Part shown: piece by piece, positions 18,349 through 29,776 of the stretch
How the letters are laid out: every line of letters starts with the position of its first letter
Position numbering within the stretch: the stretch's first letter is position 1
Assembly: GCA_026984045.1 (NCBI GenBank)
Contig: JALSSV010000013.1
Coordinates: forward strand, 62,001 to 126,000
Length of the DNA: 64,000 nucleotides
Direction of reading: 5' to 3'
Origin: Chromatiales bacterium
GTDB taxonomy: Bacteria; Pseudomonadota; Gammaproteobacteria; UBA6429; Thiohalophilaceae
Translations under genes and position numbers: made by a program
Notes under the pieces: model-generated
What the model saw: only the letters and a program-made list of their open reading frames with translations
What the model was told of the DNA's origin: nothing
The model's database searches: none

Positions 18349-20937
18349 ATGCGCTACCTCATCATCGAGCCCGACAATCGCCGTCGCCGGGAACTCCTGG
18401 CCTTGTTCGCCGCGCCCCGCGACGATGTGCTCGCCGTGGACGACTACCACAGCGCCGCCAAGTGGCTGCGCCACGGCGAATTCCGTTTCGCTGCCATCGT
18501 CCTCGGCTGGCCCGAGCACACCGATCCCCATGCCGACGAACTGCTCAGCCACCTGGATGATCCTGCCCTGCGGGAACTGCCCGTGCTGCTCCTCGGCCAG
18601 TCCCGCTCCCCGGCCGCCCTCGACTGGGCCAGCAGCCGCCCCAACGGCGCCTTTCTGCTCTGGCGTGAACGGGAACGGCTGGGCGATACTCTGCGCCTGC
18701 TCGAAACCCCGGCCCCCCAGGCCGACAGCGTCACGGAAACCGAAACGCCATCGGCCCGCCTCCTGCTGGTGGACGACTCGCCCACCGCCCGGGTCCGCTA
18801 CCGCCGGCTGCTGCAGGAGGCCGGCTACACGGTGGAGGCGGTCGGCACCCCCGACGAGGCCCTGCAACGGGCCACGGAGCAGCGCTACGACGTGGCCATC
18901 CTCGACTACTTCATGCCCGAAATGAACGGCGACGCCCTGTGCAGCCGCCTGTCTCGCCTGCCCGCCGGGCAGCGCCCCCTGTGTGCCATCCTCACCTCCG
19001 GCTACACCGACAAGGTGATCCGCACCAGCCTGCATGCCGGGGCCATGGACTGCCTGTTCAAGAACGAGGCCGAGGAACTGTTCCTGACCCGCATCGCCGC
19101 CCTGGTGCGCGACGTGGCCCTGCACCGGGAGATGCAGGCCAAGCAGGAACAGCTCCAGGGCATCCTCGCCTCGGTGGGCGATGGCGTGTATGGGGTGAAT
19201 CGCAACGGCATCATCACTTACGCCAATCCCGCGGTCAGCGCCCTGCTCGGCTACAGCGAGGCCGAACTGCTGGCCGGCATCACGCCCGAACAACTGTTTC
19301 ACACCGACGGCGCCGATCCCGAACAACCCCGCCCCCCCGCTTGCCACCTGCGCGAAGCCATCGAATCGGCCGACGGCGCCACCACCTTTGAAACCCGTTT
19401 CCTGCATGCCGACGGCCATACCATCGAAGTGGAGCTGACCGTTCAGCCCCTGAAGATCGGCGAACGCCGGGAGGGTGCCGTGGTGGCTTTCCGTGACATC
19501 TCCGAGCGCAAGCTGCTGGAGAACGAACTGAAATGGCAGGCCAGCCACGACCCGCTCACCCGGCTGTTCAACCGCCACTACCTGCACGACGCCCTGGAAC
19601 GGGAGATCCAGCGGCTGCAGCGCAGCGACGAGACCAGCGCCCTGCTGTATCTGGATCTGGACCGCTTCAAGTACATCAACGACACCATCGGCCACACCGC
19701 CGGCGATCAGCTGCTGGTGGAGCTGGCCGAGGCCCTGCATCAGCGGGTGCGCAAGGCGGATCTGCTGGCCCGCATCGGCGGCGACGAATTCGCCCTGCTG
19801 CTGCACAACATCGACGCCGAGCAGGTCTACGCCGCGGCCGACGAATACCGCAAGCTGCTCGAATCCTTCACCTTCCAGTACGAAGGCCGGCAATACAACA
19901 TTCACGGCAGCATCGGCGTGGCCCTGATCGACCGGGACGCCGAATCGCCGGATGCCCTGCTCTCGGCCGCCGATCTGGCCTGCCACATCGCCAAGGGCAA
20001 GGGTCGCAACATGACCCACGTGTACGACAACGCCGATCGCAAGCACACCATGGATCTGGATCTGGGCTGGACCCGGCGCCTGCGCCGGGCCCTCGAGCAC
20101 AACGCCTTCGAGCTGGTCTACCAGCCCATCGTGAGCCTGCAGTCACTGAACCTGGAACGGGCCCCGGACGATGCTGCGGCCTTCCAGGTCTGGTTGCTGG
20201 ATCAGCTCGGCGAACACGACGTCCTCCATGAATGCCTGCTGCGCCTGCGCGACAACCAGGGCCGGCTGATCTCGCCCAATGCCTTCCTGCCCACCGCCGA
20301 GCGCTTCAACATGATGGCCGACATCGATCACTGGGTCATTGAAGCCGCGCTGGCCGAACTCGAACAGGCCCACCAGGCCGGGCAGGATCTGCAATTGTCC
20401 GTCAACCTCTCGGGCCAGTGCATGAGCCGCCCCGACATGGTCGAACAAATCCGCACTCGCCTGGAATCCCTGCAGGCCCCGCCCGCCAACCTGCTGCTGG
20501 AGATCACCGAAAGCTGCGCCATCCGCCACCTGCAGGCCGCCCACGACTGCATCGAATCCCTGCGCGAGCATCTCGGCGTGCGCTTCGCCATCGACGATTT
20601 CGGCACCGGCTACTCCACCCTCTCCCAGCTCAAGCACCTGCCGGTGGACTTCATCAAGATCGACGGCCAGTTCATCCGCGACATCGAAACCGACCCCACC
20701 GATCTGGCCATCGTCCATTCCATCGTGCAGATCGCCCACACCACCGGCAAACGCACCGTTGCCGAGTTCGTCGAATCGCTGGACGTGCTCAAACGGCTGC
20801 AGGAATGCGGCGTGGACTACGCCCAGGGCTTCTTCCTCTCGCCACCGCGCATCAGCCTGCCGGCGATCCCGGAACCCGATCACCAGCAGGTGGTGGAAAT
20901 CGCCCTGCCGAAAACCGATCCGCGCCTCAAGGCCTGA
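18349..20937 (+). CDS. Response regulator with PAS-GGDEF-EAL, paralogue 2 of 3
   Basis: 862 aa; start set at the ATG at 18349, which aligns with the MHKI/MQRL starts of the two paralogues (MRYLIIEPDNRRRREL). Same architecture: pseudo-receiver (~1-120), receiver with phosphoacceptor D186 (AILDYFMPEMNG), PAS (~265-395), GGDEF (RIGGDEF, motif 477-481), divergent EAL. The EAL signature is ECL (E628). [28 protein letters not shown] and FIKIDGQFIRDIE are intact. The insertion between YQPI and ECL is also present. Closer to paralogue 3 than to paralogue 1 by eye, especially in the EAL half. Spacer to the next copy is 177 bp. Confidence 0.92.
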   Translation: MRYLIIEPDNRRRRELLALFAAPRDDVLAVDDYHSAAKWLRHGEFRFAAIVLGWPEHTDPHADELLSHLDDPALRELPVLLLGQSRSPAALDWASSRPNGAFLLWRERERLGDTLRLLETPAPQADSVTETETPSARLLLVDDSPTARVRYRRLLQEAGYTVEAVGTPDEALQRATEQRYDVAILDYFMPEMNGDALCSRLSRLPAGQRPLCAILTSGYTDKVIRTSLHAGAMDCLFKNEAEELFLTRIAALVRDVALHREMQAKQEQLQGILASVGDGVYGVNRNGIITYANPAVSALLGYSEAELLAGITPEQLFHTDGADPEQPRPPACHLREAIESADGATTFETRFLHADGHTIEVELTVQPLKIGERREGAVVAFRDISERKLLENELKWQASHDPLTRLFNRHYLHDALEREIQRLQRSDETSALLYLDLDRFKYINDTIGHTAGDQLLVELAEALHQRVRKADLLARIGGDEFALLLHNIDAEQVYAAADEYRKLLESFTFQYEGRQYNIHGSIGVALIDRDAESPDALLSAADLACHIAKGKGRNMTHVYDNADRKHTMDLDLGWTRRLRRALEHNAFELVYQPIVSLQSLNLERAPDDAAAFQVWLLDQLGEHDVLHECLLRLRDNQGRLISPNAFLPTAERFNMMADIDHWVIEAALAELEQAHQAGQDLQLSVNLSGQCMSRPDMVEQIRTRLESLQAPPANLLLEITESCAIRHLQAAHDCIESLREHLGVRFAIDDFGTGYSTLSQLKHLPVDFIKIDGQFIRDIETDPTDLAIVHSIVQIAHTTGKRTVAEFVESLDVLKRLQECGVDYAQGFFLSPPRISLPAIPEPDHQQVVEIALPKTDPRLKA

Positions 20938-21114
20938 ATCCGCAGATCCGGACACGATTTTTTGCAGGCCGATCGAACGCCGCGGCGCCGGCAGGAAAGC
21001 CCCCGCCGAAACCGGACCTGTGCACATGACTTTGCCCGGCGATGCGGCTACACTTTCCCGGATTGCGAATCCGTCCTTATTCCGAGGTGTGTTGCATGGA
21101 AGCGCCCCCATTGC

Positions 21115-23622
21115 ATGCAACGGCTACTGATCATCGATCCGGACAACGACCGGCGGCGTGAGCTGCTGCACCTGCTGCGCGACGGCGAGCAGGAAACGCT
21201 GGCCCTCGACAACCACGAGGCCGCGGGCAAGTGGCTGCGGCCGGCGAACCGAGCCCACTGCGCGGCGGCCATCATCACCTGGCAGGCCGATGCCGGCGCC
21301 CGCCAACTGCTGATGGACCTGGATCAACCCGAATGGCGCGATCTGCCGGTGGTGATCCTGGTCGCCGACACCCCCTTCACTGCCGCCGCCTGGCCTCGCC
21401 ACCGCCTGCACACCCTGTGCATCGACTGGGACGCTCGCCACCAGTTGCCCCAGGCCCTCACGCGCCTGCTCAGCCCGCCGCCACGACCGGCCCGCACCCC
21501 CCTGCCGCCCTACCGGCCCACCATCCTGCTGGTGGACGATTCGGCTTCGGCGCGGCTGCACTTCCAGCGCCTGCTCGAGCAGGCCGGCTACCGGGTGCAG
21601 GTGGCCGCCAGCCCCGAGTCGGCCCTGCACCTGGCCCGCCGCGAAGCCTTCGACATGGCCATCCTCGACTACGCCATGCCGCAGATGACCGGCGCCGGCC
21701 TCACCGCCGCCCTGCGCAAGCTGCCGGCCGATCACCGGCCCCTGTGCGCCATCCTCACCGCCGCCTACCAGGACCGGATCATCCAGGAAAGCCTTGATGC
21801 CGGCGCCGTGGACTGCCTGTTCAAGAACGAAGCCGATCAGCTCTTCCTGGCGCGGGTCGCCTCCATGGCCCGCGACATCCGCATGCACCGCGACATGCAG
21901 CGCAAGCAGCAACAACTGCAGGGCATCCTCTCCTCGGTGGGCGACGGGGTCTACGGGATCGACCGGCACGGCATCGTCACCTACGTCAATCCGGCGGTCA
22001 GCCGCATCCTCGGCTACACCGAGGCCCAGTTGCTCGGCGGCATCACCCCCGCCGATCTGTTCCACGTCACCGATCCTCACAGCCTCGGCGAGCCGCTGCC
22101 GGCCTGGGGCGACACCTTCGAGACCACCTTCCTGCGCGCCGACGGCAACACCATTGAAGTGGAGCTGACCGTCCAGCCCCTGCAGATCGACGGCCGCCAC
22201 GAAGGCGCGGTGGTCGCCTTCCGCGACATCTCCGAGCGCAAGCTACTGGAAAACGAACTCAAGTGGCAGGCCACCCACGACAGCCTCACCAAGCTGTTCA
22301 ACCGCCACCACCTGGAAACGGCCCTGGACGCGCGCATCGCCCACCACCGCCGGCACGGCGGCGCCTCGGCCCTGCTCTATCTGGACCTGGACCGCTTCAA
22401 GTACATCAACGACACCATCGGCCACGGCGCCGGCGACGCCCTGCTGGTGCAACTGGCCGACCACCTGCGCCAGCAGGCGCGCCAGAGCGACGTGCTGGCC
22501 CGGATCGGCGGCGACGAGTTCGCCCTGCTGCTCAACGACATCGACCCGGAACGGGCCTTCGCCGCCGCCGACGAATACCGCAAGGTGCTCGAGGCCTTCA
22601 CCTTCCAGCACGGCGAGCGCCGCTATCCCATCCAGGCCAGCCTCGGCGTGGCCCTCATCGACCGCCACAGCCGCGCCGCCGGCGACGTGCTCTCGGCCGC
22701 CGATCTGGCCTGCCACATCGCCAAGAGCCGCGGCCGCAACATGACCCACGTCTTCGACAACGAAGACAGCAAGCACAGCATGAACCGGGATCTGGGCTGG
22801 TCGCGGCGCCTGCACCAGGCCCTGCGCCACGACGCCTTCGAACTGGTCTACCAGCCCATGATCGCCCTGCAGACCCTGGCCCTGGACGAGGCCCCCGACG
22901 ACACCGCCGAGTTCCAGGCCTGGCTGGCCCGCCAGGGCACCGGGCGGGGCCATCTCTACGAATGCCTGCTGCGCCTGCGCGGCCGGGGAGGGCGGCTGAT
23001 CTCGCCGGGCTCCTTCATGCCCAGCGCCGAGCGTTTCAACATGTTGCCCGAGATCGACCGCTGGGTGCTCGACACCGCCATCGACCGCCTCGACGAAGCC
23101 TGGGCCAACGGCCATCCCCTGCAGCTTTCGGTCAACCTCTCCGGCCAGTGGATGAGCCGGCCGCAAAGCCTCGAATACCTCGAACAGCGCCTGCGCCGGC
23201 TGCAGGCCCCGGCCGACAACCTGTGGCTGGAGATCACCGAAAGCTGCGTGATCCGCCACCTCGACGCCGCCCGCGACTGCGTGGCCAACCTGCGCGACGA
23301 GCTGGGCGTGAACTTCGCCATCGACGACTTCGGCACCGGTTACTCCACCCTCTCCCAGCTCAAGCACCTGCCGGTGGACGTGATCAAGATCGACGGCCAG
23401 TTCGTGCGCGACATCGAAACCGATCCCACCGACATCGCCATCGTCCGCTCCATCGTGCAGATCGCCCACGCCTCCGGCAAGCGCACCGTGGCCGAATTCG
23501 TCGAATCCCGTTCCGTGCTGCGCCTGCTCCAGGCCTGCGGCGTGGACTACGCCCAGGGCTTCTTCCTCTCCCCGCCGCGCGTCCGGCCCCCGGTCTCGCC
23601 CGAGACGTCCCTGCCCCATTGA
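21115..23622 (+). CDS. Response regulator with PAS-GGDEF-EAL, paralogue 3 of 3
   Basis: 835 aa from the ATG at 21115 ([17 protein letters not shown]). Domain order as in its two neighbours: pseudo-receiver, receiver with phosphoacceptor D185 ([12 protein letters not shown]), PAS, GGDEF (RIGGDEF, motif 465-469) and divergent EAL with ECL signature (E616). Catalytic-site motifs [23 protein letters not shown] and [13 protein letters not shown] remain. The pseudo-receiver is the most divergent part between copies while the GGDEF and EAL halves are nearly the same, suggesting that input changed faster than output. A REP-like palindrome follows the stop codon. Confidence 0.92.
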   Translation: MQRLLIIDPDNDRRRELLHLLRDGEQETLALDNHEAAGKWLRPANRAHCAAAIITWQADAGARQLLMDLDQPEWRDLPVVILVADTPFTAAAWPRHRLHTLCIDWDARHQLPQALTRLLSPPPRPARTPLPPYRPTILLVDDSASARLHFQRLLEQAGYRVQVAASPESALHLARREAFDMAILDYAMPQMTGAGLTAALRKLPADHRPLCAILTAAYQDRIIQESLDAGAVDCLFKNEADQLFLARVASMARDIRMHRDMQRKQQQLQGILSSVGDGVYGIDRHGIVTYVNPAVSRILGYTEAQLLGGITPADLFHVTDPHSLGEPLPAWGDTFETTFLRADGNTIEVELTVQPLQIDGRHEGAVVAFRDISERKLLENELKWQATHDSLTKLFNRHHLETALDARIAHHRRHGGASALLYLDLDRFKYINDTIGHGAGDALLVQLADHLRQQARQSDVLARIGGDEFALLLNDIDPERAFAAADEYRKVLEAFTFQHGERRYPIQASLGVALIDRHSRAAGDVLSAADLACHIAKSRGRNMTHVFDNEDSKHSMNRDLGWSRRLHQALRHDAFELVYQPMIALQTLALDEAPDDTAEFQAWLARQGTGRGHLYECLLRLRGRGGRLISPGSFMPSAERFNMLPEIDRWVLDTAIDRLDEAWANGHPLQLSVNLSGQWMSRPQSLEYLEQRLRRLQAPADNLWLEITESCVIRHLDAARDCVANLRDELGVNFAIDDFGTGYSTLSQLKHLPVDVIKIDGQFVRDIETDPTDIAIVRSIVQIAHASGKRTVAEFVESRSVLRLLQACGVDYAQGFFLSPPRVRPPVSPETSLPH

Positions 23623-23627
23623 ACCCG

Positions 23628-23693
23628 TCGCGGCGAGGGCGCCGCTCCCACGCAAGTATGGCACGCTCCGTAGGAGCGGCGCCCTCGCCGCGA
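23628..23693. repeat. REP-like palindromic element (pair)
   Basis: Two perfect 21-bp inverted arms (23628-23648 and 23673-23693) built on GGAGCGGCG...CGCCGCGA surround 24 bp. Related elements occur at 25681-25740, 26201-26221, 42524-42546 and 50285-50348. Located just after the paralogue 3 stop codon and could also act as a terminator or mRNA stabiliser. Confidence 0.8.
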
Positions 23694-23750
23694 TTCCCAA
23701 AATCAGCACGATCCCCAAGGGCATACCCCACCGGCCCGCGCTCCCTGTTC

Positions 23751-23759
23751 TGGTACAAT
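23751..23759 (+). promoter_or_regulatory. Extended -10 promoter for hslV
   Basis: TGGTACAAT is an extended -10 element (TGn plus TACAAT) 28 bp upstream of the hslV start. No heat-shock-sigma pattern was confidently recognised. Confidence 0.5.
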
Positions 23760-23786
23760 CGCGCTCCCGGCAACAGGAGAATCCTC

Positions 23787-24326
23787 GTGAAGCAATTCGA
23801 CGGCACCACCGTCCTGTGCGTGCGCCGCGGTGACCAGGTGGTCATCGGCGCCGACGGCCAGGTCACCCTCGGCGACACCATCATGAAGGGCAACGCGCGC
23901 AAGGTCCGCCGCCTGCACCACGGCAAGGTGCTGGCCGGCTTCGCCGGCGGCACCGCCGACGCCTTCACCCTGTTCGAATACTTCGAGGGCAAGTTGGAGA
24001 AGCACTCCGGCCACCTGGTGCGCGCCGCCGTGGAGCTGGCCAAGGACTGGCGCACCGATCGCACCCTGCGCCGCCTCGAGGCCCTGCTCGCGGTGGCCGA
24101 CCGCGAGGCCTCGCTGATCCTCTCCGGCAACGGCGACGTGATCGAACCGGAACACGGCTTCATCGCCATCGGCTCGGGCGGCCCCTATGCCGGCGCCGCC
24201 GCCCGCGCCCTGCTCGACAACACCGAACTCGACGCCCGGGCCATTGTCGAAAAGGCCCTGAACATCGCCGCCGACGTCTGCATCTACACCAATCACCAGC
24301 TCGTGATCGAAACACTGCAAGCCTGA
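23787..24326 (+). CDS. hslV: ATP-dependent protease, proteolytic subunit HslV
   Basis: 179 aa from a GTG start at 23787, with CAGGAGA (23772-23778) just upstream. HslV is an N-terminal-threonine peptidase that forms a two-ring dodecamer driven by HslU. The string [19 protein letters not shown] aligns with the mature HslV N-terminus, so the six leading residues (MKQFDG) are a propeptide and Thr7 becomes the nucleophile. GNARKVRRL and the [14 protein letters not shown] segment are also typical. hslU follows after 11 bp in the standard operon. Confidence 0.97.
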   Translation: MKQFDGTTVLCVRRGDQVVIGADGQVTLGDTIMKGNARKVRRLHHGKVLAGFAGGTADAFTLFEYFEGKLEKHSGHLVRAAVELAKDWRTDRTLRRLEALLAVADREASLILSGNGDVIEPEHGFIAIGSGGPYAGAAARALLDNTELDARAIVEKALNIAADVCIYTNHQLVIETLQA

Positions 24327-24337
24327 CAGGAAACCCC

Positions 24338-25680
<1,343 letters not shown>

Positions 25681-25684
<4 letters not shown>

Positions 25685-25740
25685 GCGCGGCGCCCCCGCC
25701 GCGATCAACATATTCATCGCGGCGGGGGCGCCGCTCCTAC
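25681..25740. repeat. REP-like palindromic element overlapping hslU stop
   Basis: Two 25-bp arms (25681-25705 and 25716-25740), inverted with one mismatch, around a 10-bp loop. Same family as 23628-23693. The hslU TAG stop (25682-25684) is part of the left arm, so insertion or expansion happened exactly at the gene end. Confidence 0.8.
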
Positions 25741-25770
25741 GCAAAACAGACAGCCCGGAGACAACACACC

Positions 25771-26157
25771 ATGAGCAACACACCCAAACCCACCGAAATC
25801 AAACTCCACAAGGCCTCCCACATGCTCGAGATTTCCTTCGACACCGGCGAGACCTTCATGCTGCCCACCGAATACCTGCGGGTCTACTCCCCCTCCGCCG
25901 AAGTCCAGGGCCACGGCCCCGGCCAGGAAGTGCTGCAGATCGGCAAGCAGGACGTGAACATCGACAGGATCGAACAGGTCGGCAACTACGCCATCCAGCT
26001 CTTCTTCGACGACAACCACGACACCGGGATCTATTCCTGGCAGACGCTCTACGACCTGGGCAAGAACCAGGAACAATACTGGCAGGACTACCTCGACCGC
26101 CTCAAGGCCGCCGGCCACGAACGCCCCGAGCCCAAACACCTCCAGCAGGCGCAGTAG
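25771..26157 (+). CDS. DUF971 (gamma-butyrobetaine hydroxylase N-terminal-like) protein
   Basis: 128 aa. The DUF971 pattern is clear: an N-terminal beta segment (LHKASHMLEISFDTGETFMLPTEYLR), LRVYSPSAEVQGHGPGQ, then INIDRIEQVGNYAIQLFFDD-type strands and the hallmark HDTGIYSWQTLYDLG. The domain is a small beta-fold seen alone or at the N-terminus of gamma-butyrobetaine hydroxylases and near Fe-S proteins; the stand-alone bacterial form has no settled function. It is commonly encoded just after hslU, as here. The CRISPR array starts about 85 bp downstream and is transcribed toward it. Confidence 0.88.
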   Translation: MSNTPKPTEIKLHKASHMLEISFDTGETFMLPTEYLRVYSPSAEVQGHGPGQEVLQIGKQDVNIDRIEQVGNYAIQLFFDDNHDTGIYSWQTLYDLGKNQEQYWQDYLDRLKAAGHERPEPKHLQQAQ

Positions 26158-26200
26158 CGGGCAGCAGGTGGCGGGTCGCCGGCAACCCCGTCAGCAAGAC

Positions 26201-26221
26201 AGGAGCGGCGCAAGCCGCGAT
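26201..26221. repeat. Single REP-like half-element
   Basis: AGGAGCGGCGCAAGCCGCGAT, one arm of the REP-like family, forms its own small hairpin (GCGGC/GCCGC). It sits in the 85-bp spacer between the DUF971 gene and the distal end of the CRISPR array. Confidence 0.5.
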
Positions 26222-26242
26222 ACTCCGGTGACCGCCGCACCC

Positions 26243-27513
26243 TGCCCGCCAAGGCCGCAGCATTACGCTGCGGATAACCAGGGCCACGGCGGCCGCCGTG
26301 CCGTGCAGCTTCTCGCTTCAATGAGGCCGCAGCATTACGCTGCGGATAACGCCCGCAGGGCGTCCCGCTCTCCGACGATATATGGGCTTCAATGAGGCCG
26401 CAGCATTACGCTGCGGATAACGAGAGGCGGCAGAAATCACGAAGGAAGAAGCGCTATTCGCTTCAATGAGGCCGCAGCATTACGCTGCGGATAACATGTT
26501 AATGAGGCCTACCCCGTAGCTATGAAGGTTTTGCTTCAATGAGGCCGCAGCATTACGCTGCGGATAACATGATTACCATGTTTGTTTATTTTTGGGAGAT
26601 TCCGGTGCTTCAATGAGGCCGCAGCATTACGCTGCGGATAACGAAGCATACGCGGGCGCCGTGGTCGACGGCGACAAGGCTTCAATGAGGCCGCAGCATT
26701 ACGCTGCGGATAACGTGAAAATGCTGGCAGAACAAGAAACAGGGCTTTAAGCTTCAATGAGGCCGCAGCATTACGCTGCGGATAACATGATTACCATGTT
26801 TGTTTATTTTTGGGAGATTCCGGTGCTTCAATGAGGCCGCAGCATTACGCTGCGGATAACGAAGCATACGCGGGCGCCGTGGTCGACGGCGACAAGGCTT
26901 CAATGAGGCCGCAGCATTACGCTGCGGATAACAAGGGCATCGTGGCGGTTTGACCTGCGCCTACGTTCTGGCTTCAATGAGGCCGCAGCATTACGCTGCG
27001 GATAACACGTCCGCGAGTTTGCCAGGCAGATGATCGCCTCCGGCTTCAATGAGGCCGCAGCATTACGCTGCGGATAACGCAGCCCGTAGGACTCGGCCTT
27101 GAGCCGATCCAGGGCTTCAATGAGGCCGCAGCATTACGCTGCGGATAACGAGAGGCGGCAGAAATCACGAAGGAAGAAGCGCTATTCGCTTCAATGAGGC
27201 CGCAGCATTACGCTGCGGATAACGCCTGGCGTAGCGGTGGCTGCCACGGCACTGGCCTGCGCTTCAATGAGGCCGCAGCATTACGCTGCGGATAACTCCT
27301 CGTCGAGCGCCAGCGAGACGGCCGGCAGGGTGAGCTTCAATGAGGCCGCAGCATTACGCTGCGGATAACGTGAGGCTAACGCCGCATATCGACGCGAGGC
27401 AGAAAGCTTCAATGAGGCCGCAGCATTACGCTGCGGATAACCCCTGCCTGCGCCGTGCGATTCTTGAGGCCGTACATGCTTCAATGAGGCCGCAGCATTA
27501 CGCTGCGGATAAC
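26243..27513 (-). CRISPR. Type I-G CRISPR array, 18 repeats and 17 spacers
   Basis: 36-bp repeats with 35-38-bp spacers. Read on the minus strand the repeat begins GTTATCCGCAGC and ends CCTCATTGAAGC, with a perfect 7-bp stem CCGCAGC/GCTGCGG around GTAAT. Repeat starts on the plus axis: 26243, 26315, 26386, 26460, 26533, 26607, 26679, 26751, 26825, 26897, 26971, 27043, 27114, 27188, 27261, 27334, 27406, 27478. Seventeen copies appear identical; the one at 26243 has lost its last nine bases (minus-strand sense) and marks the old, trailer end. Minus-strand transcription is supported by the ATTGAAGC end, the degenerate distal repeat and the cas2-side leader. Three spacers occur twice: 26422-26459 = 27150-27187, 26569-26606 = 26787-26824, 26643-26678 = 26861-26896, leaving 14 distinct spacers. 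Confidence 0.98.
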
Positions 27514-27713
27514 CGCCCGGTTGCGAGCCCCCAAATTCTGGGGGCTTCGGGCCTGGTTTTCGAGCGCTCTCAACGAACACAATGATACCGGCGAGCATCT
27601 CCTTACGACAACGGCACGTTGCTCGGTAAGAGCCTGTTTTTAAAGAGCATGTCCAACGCGAGCGCTGCCCGGCACCGGCACTAACACCTGAGCACTCGCT
27701 GCAGTCGGGCAGC
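27514..27713 (-). promoter_or_regulatory. CRISPR leader region between cas2 and array
   Basis: 200 bp without a gene. Next to the first repeat is a perfect 7-bp inverted repeat AGCCCCC (27526-27532) / GGGGGCT (27540-27546) around an AT-rich loop, a possible leader-anchoring or integration-guiding element. Further upstream lies an AT-richer stretch (27625-27640) that could hold the array promoter. Leader function is inferred from position and array polarity. Confidence 0.65.
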
Positions 27714-28004
27714 TCAGACGATGACCGGTTCACGTTGTACCGGTTCGAACGGCTTACCCAGACTGACCACGCGGGGAACGACTTTTTCAGCCGGTCCCAG
27801 ATCCAGCAAGATAATGTGATCTTGGTGATGATTGAGGATATTGTCCAGTAATGCAACCAGCTCGGCGTGCCGTTTTCTGCTCAACCGGCACTGGAACACG
27901 GAGAGTTGCAGCCATTGCCCATATCCCTTCATCAACCTGAATACCCTGCGCCAGCGTTTTGGATCCGATATGTCATAGGTGACGATATACAGGCGCTCTT
28001 CCAT
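27714..28004 (-). CDS. cas2: CRISPR-associated endonuclease Cas2
   Basis: 96 aa from the ATG at 28004; the reading frame is open further up but the Cas2 fold starts here ([18 protein letters not shown]). Cas2 forms the dimeric core of the spacer-integration complex with Cas1. Seen: first-strand YIVTYDIS with the conserved Asp, [24 protein letters not shown], and the later strand HIILLDLG. Seven bases separate it from the cas4-cas1 stop, so it is cotranscribed. Last gene of the cas operon before the leader. Confidence 0.96.
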   Translation of the reverse strand: MEERLYIVTYDISDPKRWRRVFRLMKGYGQWLQLSVFQCRLSRKRHAELVALLDNILNHHQDHIILLDLGPAEKVVPRVVSLGKPFEPVQREPVIV

Positions 28005-28011
28005 TCCTGAC

Positions 28012-29742
28012 TTACCTCGTAGTGAATTCGATATAATCCGGCACATCGCCCAACAGATAACGGCCCAGCAAGCGCGCCTGGATTTCCAGCAACCGGCGAT
28101 AACTGACTTTGTACCCGAACAGTGGATGCGTGATTTCGTGACTCAGGCGACGCTCGAAGGCGGCAATGAATCGTTTTCTGCCATCGCTGGTCAGATTGAC
28201 GCTGCCGGCGGCACTGACGAAATCCGATGGGCGCACCTCGCCGTTGTTGATGGCCTGGACGACACTGGAATCGGCAATCAGCGGACGGTATGCCTCCATG
28301 AGATCGAGCGCCAGGGCTGGTCGGCCATACCGTGGCTGGTGGTAAAAACCGCGATAGGGATCGAAGCCCACAGCGGACAGGGTGACCGTCCAGTTCCGTA
28401 CCAGCAGTGAATATGCATAGGACAACAAGGCATTGACCGGATCGCATGGTGGCCGACGGTTGCGATGCCTGAAATCGAACGCCAGCTCCCGATCTTCCCC
28501 GCTTTTTTTCAGGAGTTTTCCGAAGGCGCCGAAGTATCGTGACGCCGCGGCCCCTTCCACGCCAAGCAATTCTTGCAAGGATGTCGATCGCATGGCGTTT
28601 CGGGCATCCTGCCGCAGGCCATCGAGCAAGTCCCGCGGCTTTTCCGTTCCCCGCCAGTTGCGTCGAAGAAAGGTCCGACAATTGAGAATTTTGGCTCTGA
28701 TCAGATTGCGTGCAATTTGCACACAGGTGTGCGTTTCGAAGCTGGCGCGATACTGGGCTGTCCGCAGTTCGACGTTGTTGTGCCCCGTACCCTGGGTGTG
28801 CCCGATGAACCAGCCTCCGAAGCTGTGCCAGGTTACGGGAATGCCCCGTTTCATGAGTTCGTGCAAACAGGGCGTGGTCACATAGATATTGCCCATCAAT
28901 ACCAGTTGTGAGATATCGATAAGCCGCGCTTCCTGTACTTTTTTGTCGTCGATGGATATTTCCAGGTTCTCGCCCTTCTTCGCGACTTTTGCGCTGTGCG
29001 CCTGCACATACACAGGCAGCGCTTCGTCGCGCGCCACAGCCAGGGGCCGGGGCGCAATGTCATTCCGTTGCAGATACCTCACTTCATCCGGCAGACAGAT
29101 CCCGACCAGAGAGCAACGCGGACACTTGGGACTGTCATCCAGTGGCGGCGGCATCTTGCCCCCTTCGGCCATCAACCGCAGCCCGCTGATGGCATTGATC
29201 GTCAGCGTGAGCAGTTCATCGTCGAAGACGACGCGCACCCGTTCCTTGCTTTCGACGAAGTAGATGGCCCCTTCGTTGCAGTCGTATCCGTGCTCGCGCA
29301 GAATCAGCCCCTGCGCACAGAGTTGCACACGCTCGGGGTCATAGACACCCCTGGCCACATGGGGACGCTTACCCCGCTTGTAATCCACGGGTGTAACGAC
29401 GCCGTCCATGGCTTCGATCAGATCCAGTTTGGCGATCAAGCCAAGGCGGTTGGACGACAAGGTGACGGAGCGCGCATGCAGTTGATCGTCTTCCTCCAGA
29501 TCGGCCGCCGCAGGCAGCTTCCCGTCCGGCCTGTCCACCCGGCGGTGTTTATGGCGGCCATCCACCGTGTCGGCGGAGTCGGCCCATTCCCCCTGCACCC
29601 ATTCCAGGTAGGCAAGGCGGGGACAATACTGGTATTCGTTGACCATGCGCACCGGCATCAGCGGCTGATCACCAGAGAGTTCAGGAAACGGCAGGGCAAG
29701 CTCGCCCTGTGCCGGGTCGTGAGCACGTTTGTCCGTTTCCAT
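28012..29742 (-). CDS. cas4-cas1: Cas4-Cas1 fusion (adaptation nuclease/integrase)
   Basis: 576 aa from the ATG at 29742; a TTG at 29796 would add 18 residues and cannot be excluded. N-terminal Cas4 (RecB-like) domain, ~1-225: iron-sulfur cysteines C40 ([10 protein letters not shown]) and C207/C210/C216 ([10 protein letters not shown]), catalytic motif VTPVDYKRG with D120 and K122. C-terminal Cas1 domain, ~240-576: metal-site residues E396 (GVEGAAA), H468 (RGFYHQ) and D480/E483 ([11 protein letters not shown]). Known Cas4-Cas1 fusions trim prespacers and select the PAM during spacer capture. The fusion is typical of type I-G (I-U) loci. Confidence 0.96.
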   Translation of the reverse strand: METDKRAHDPAQGELALPFPELSGDQPLMPVRMVNEYQYCPRLAYLEWVQGEWADSADTVDGRHKHRRVDRPDGKLPAAADLEEDDQLHARSVTLSSNRLGLIAKLDLIEAMDGVVTPVDYKRGKRPHVARGVYDPERVQLCAQGLILREHGYDCNEGAIYFVESKERVRVVFDDELLTLTINAISGLRLMAEGGKMPPPLDDSPKCPRCSLVGICLPDEVRYLQRNDIAPRPLAVARDEALPVYVQAHSAKVAKKGENLEISIDDKKVQEARLIDISQLVLMGNIYVTTPCLHELMKRGIPVTWHSFGGWFIGHTQGTGHNNVELRTAQYRASFETHTCVQIARNLIRAKILNCRTFLRRNWRGTEKPRDLLDGLRQDARNAMRSTSLQELLGVEGAAASRYFGAFGKLLKKSGEDRELAFDFRHRNRRPPCDPVNALLSYAYSLLVRNWTVTLSAVGFDPYRGFYHQPRYGRPALALDLMEAYRPLIADSSVVQAINNGEVRPSDFVSAAGSVNLTSDGRKRFIAAFERRLSHEITHPLFGYKVSYRRLLEIQARLLGRYLLGDVPDYIEFTTR

Positions 29743-29776
29743 CAGTCGGCAACCCGCTTCACCGTCCAAGAATTGG

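Noticed and set aside
27340-27585. Plus-strand ORF with repeated RPQHYAADN segments
   Set aside because: The repeats are translations of the CRISPR repeat, not a protein.
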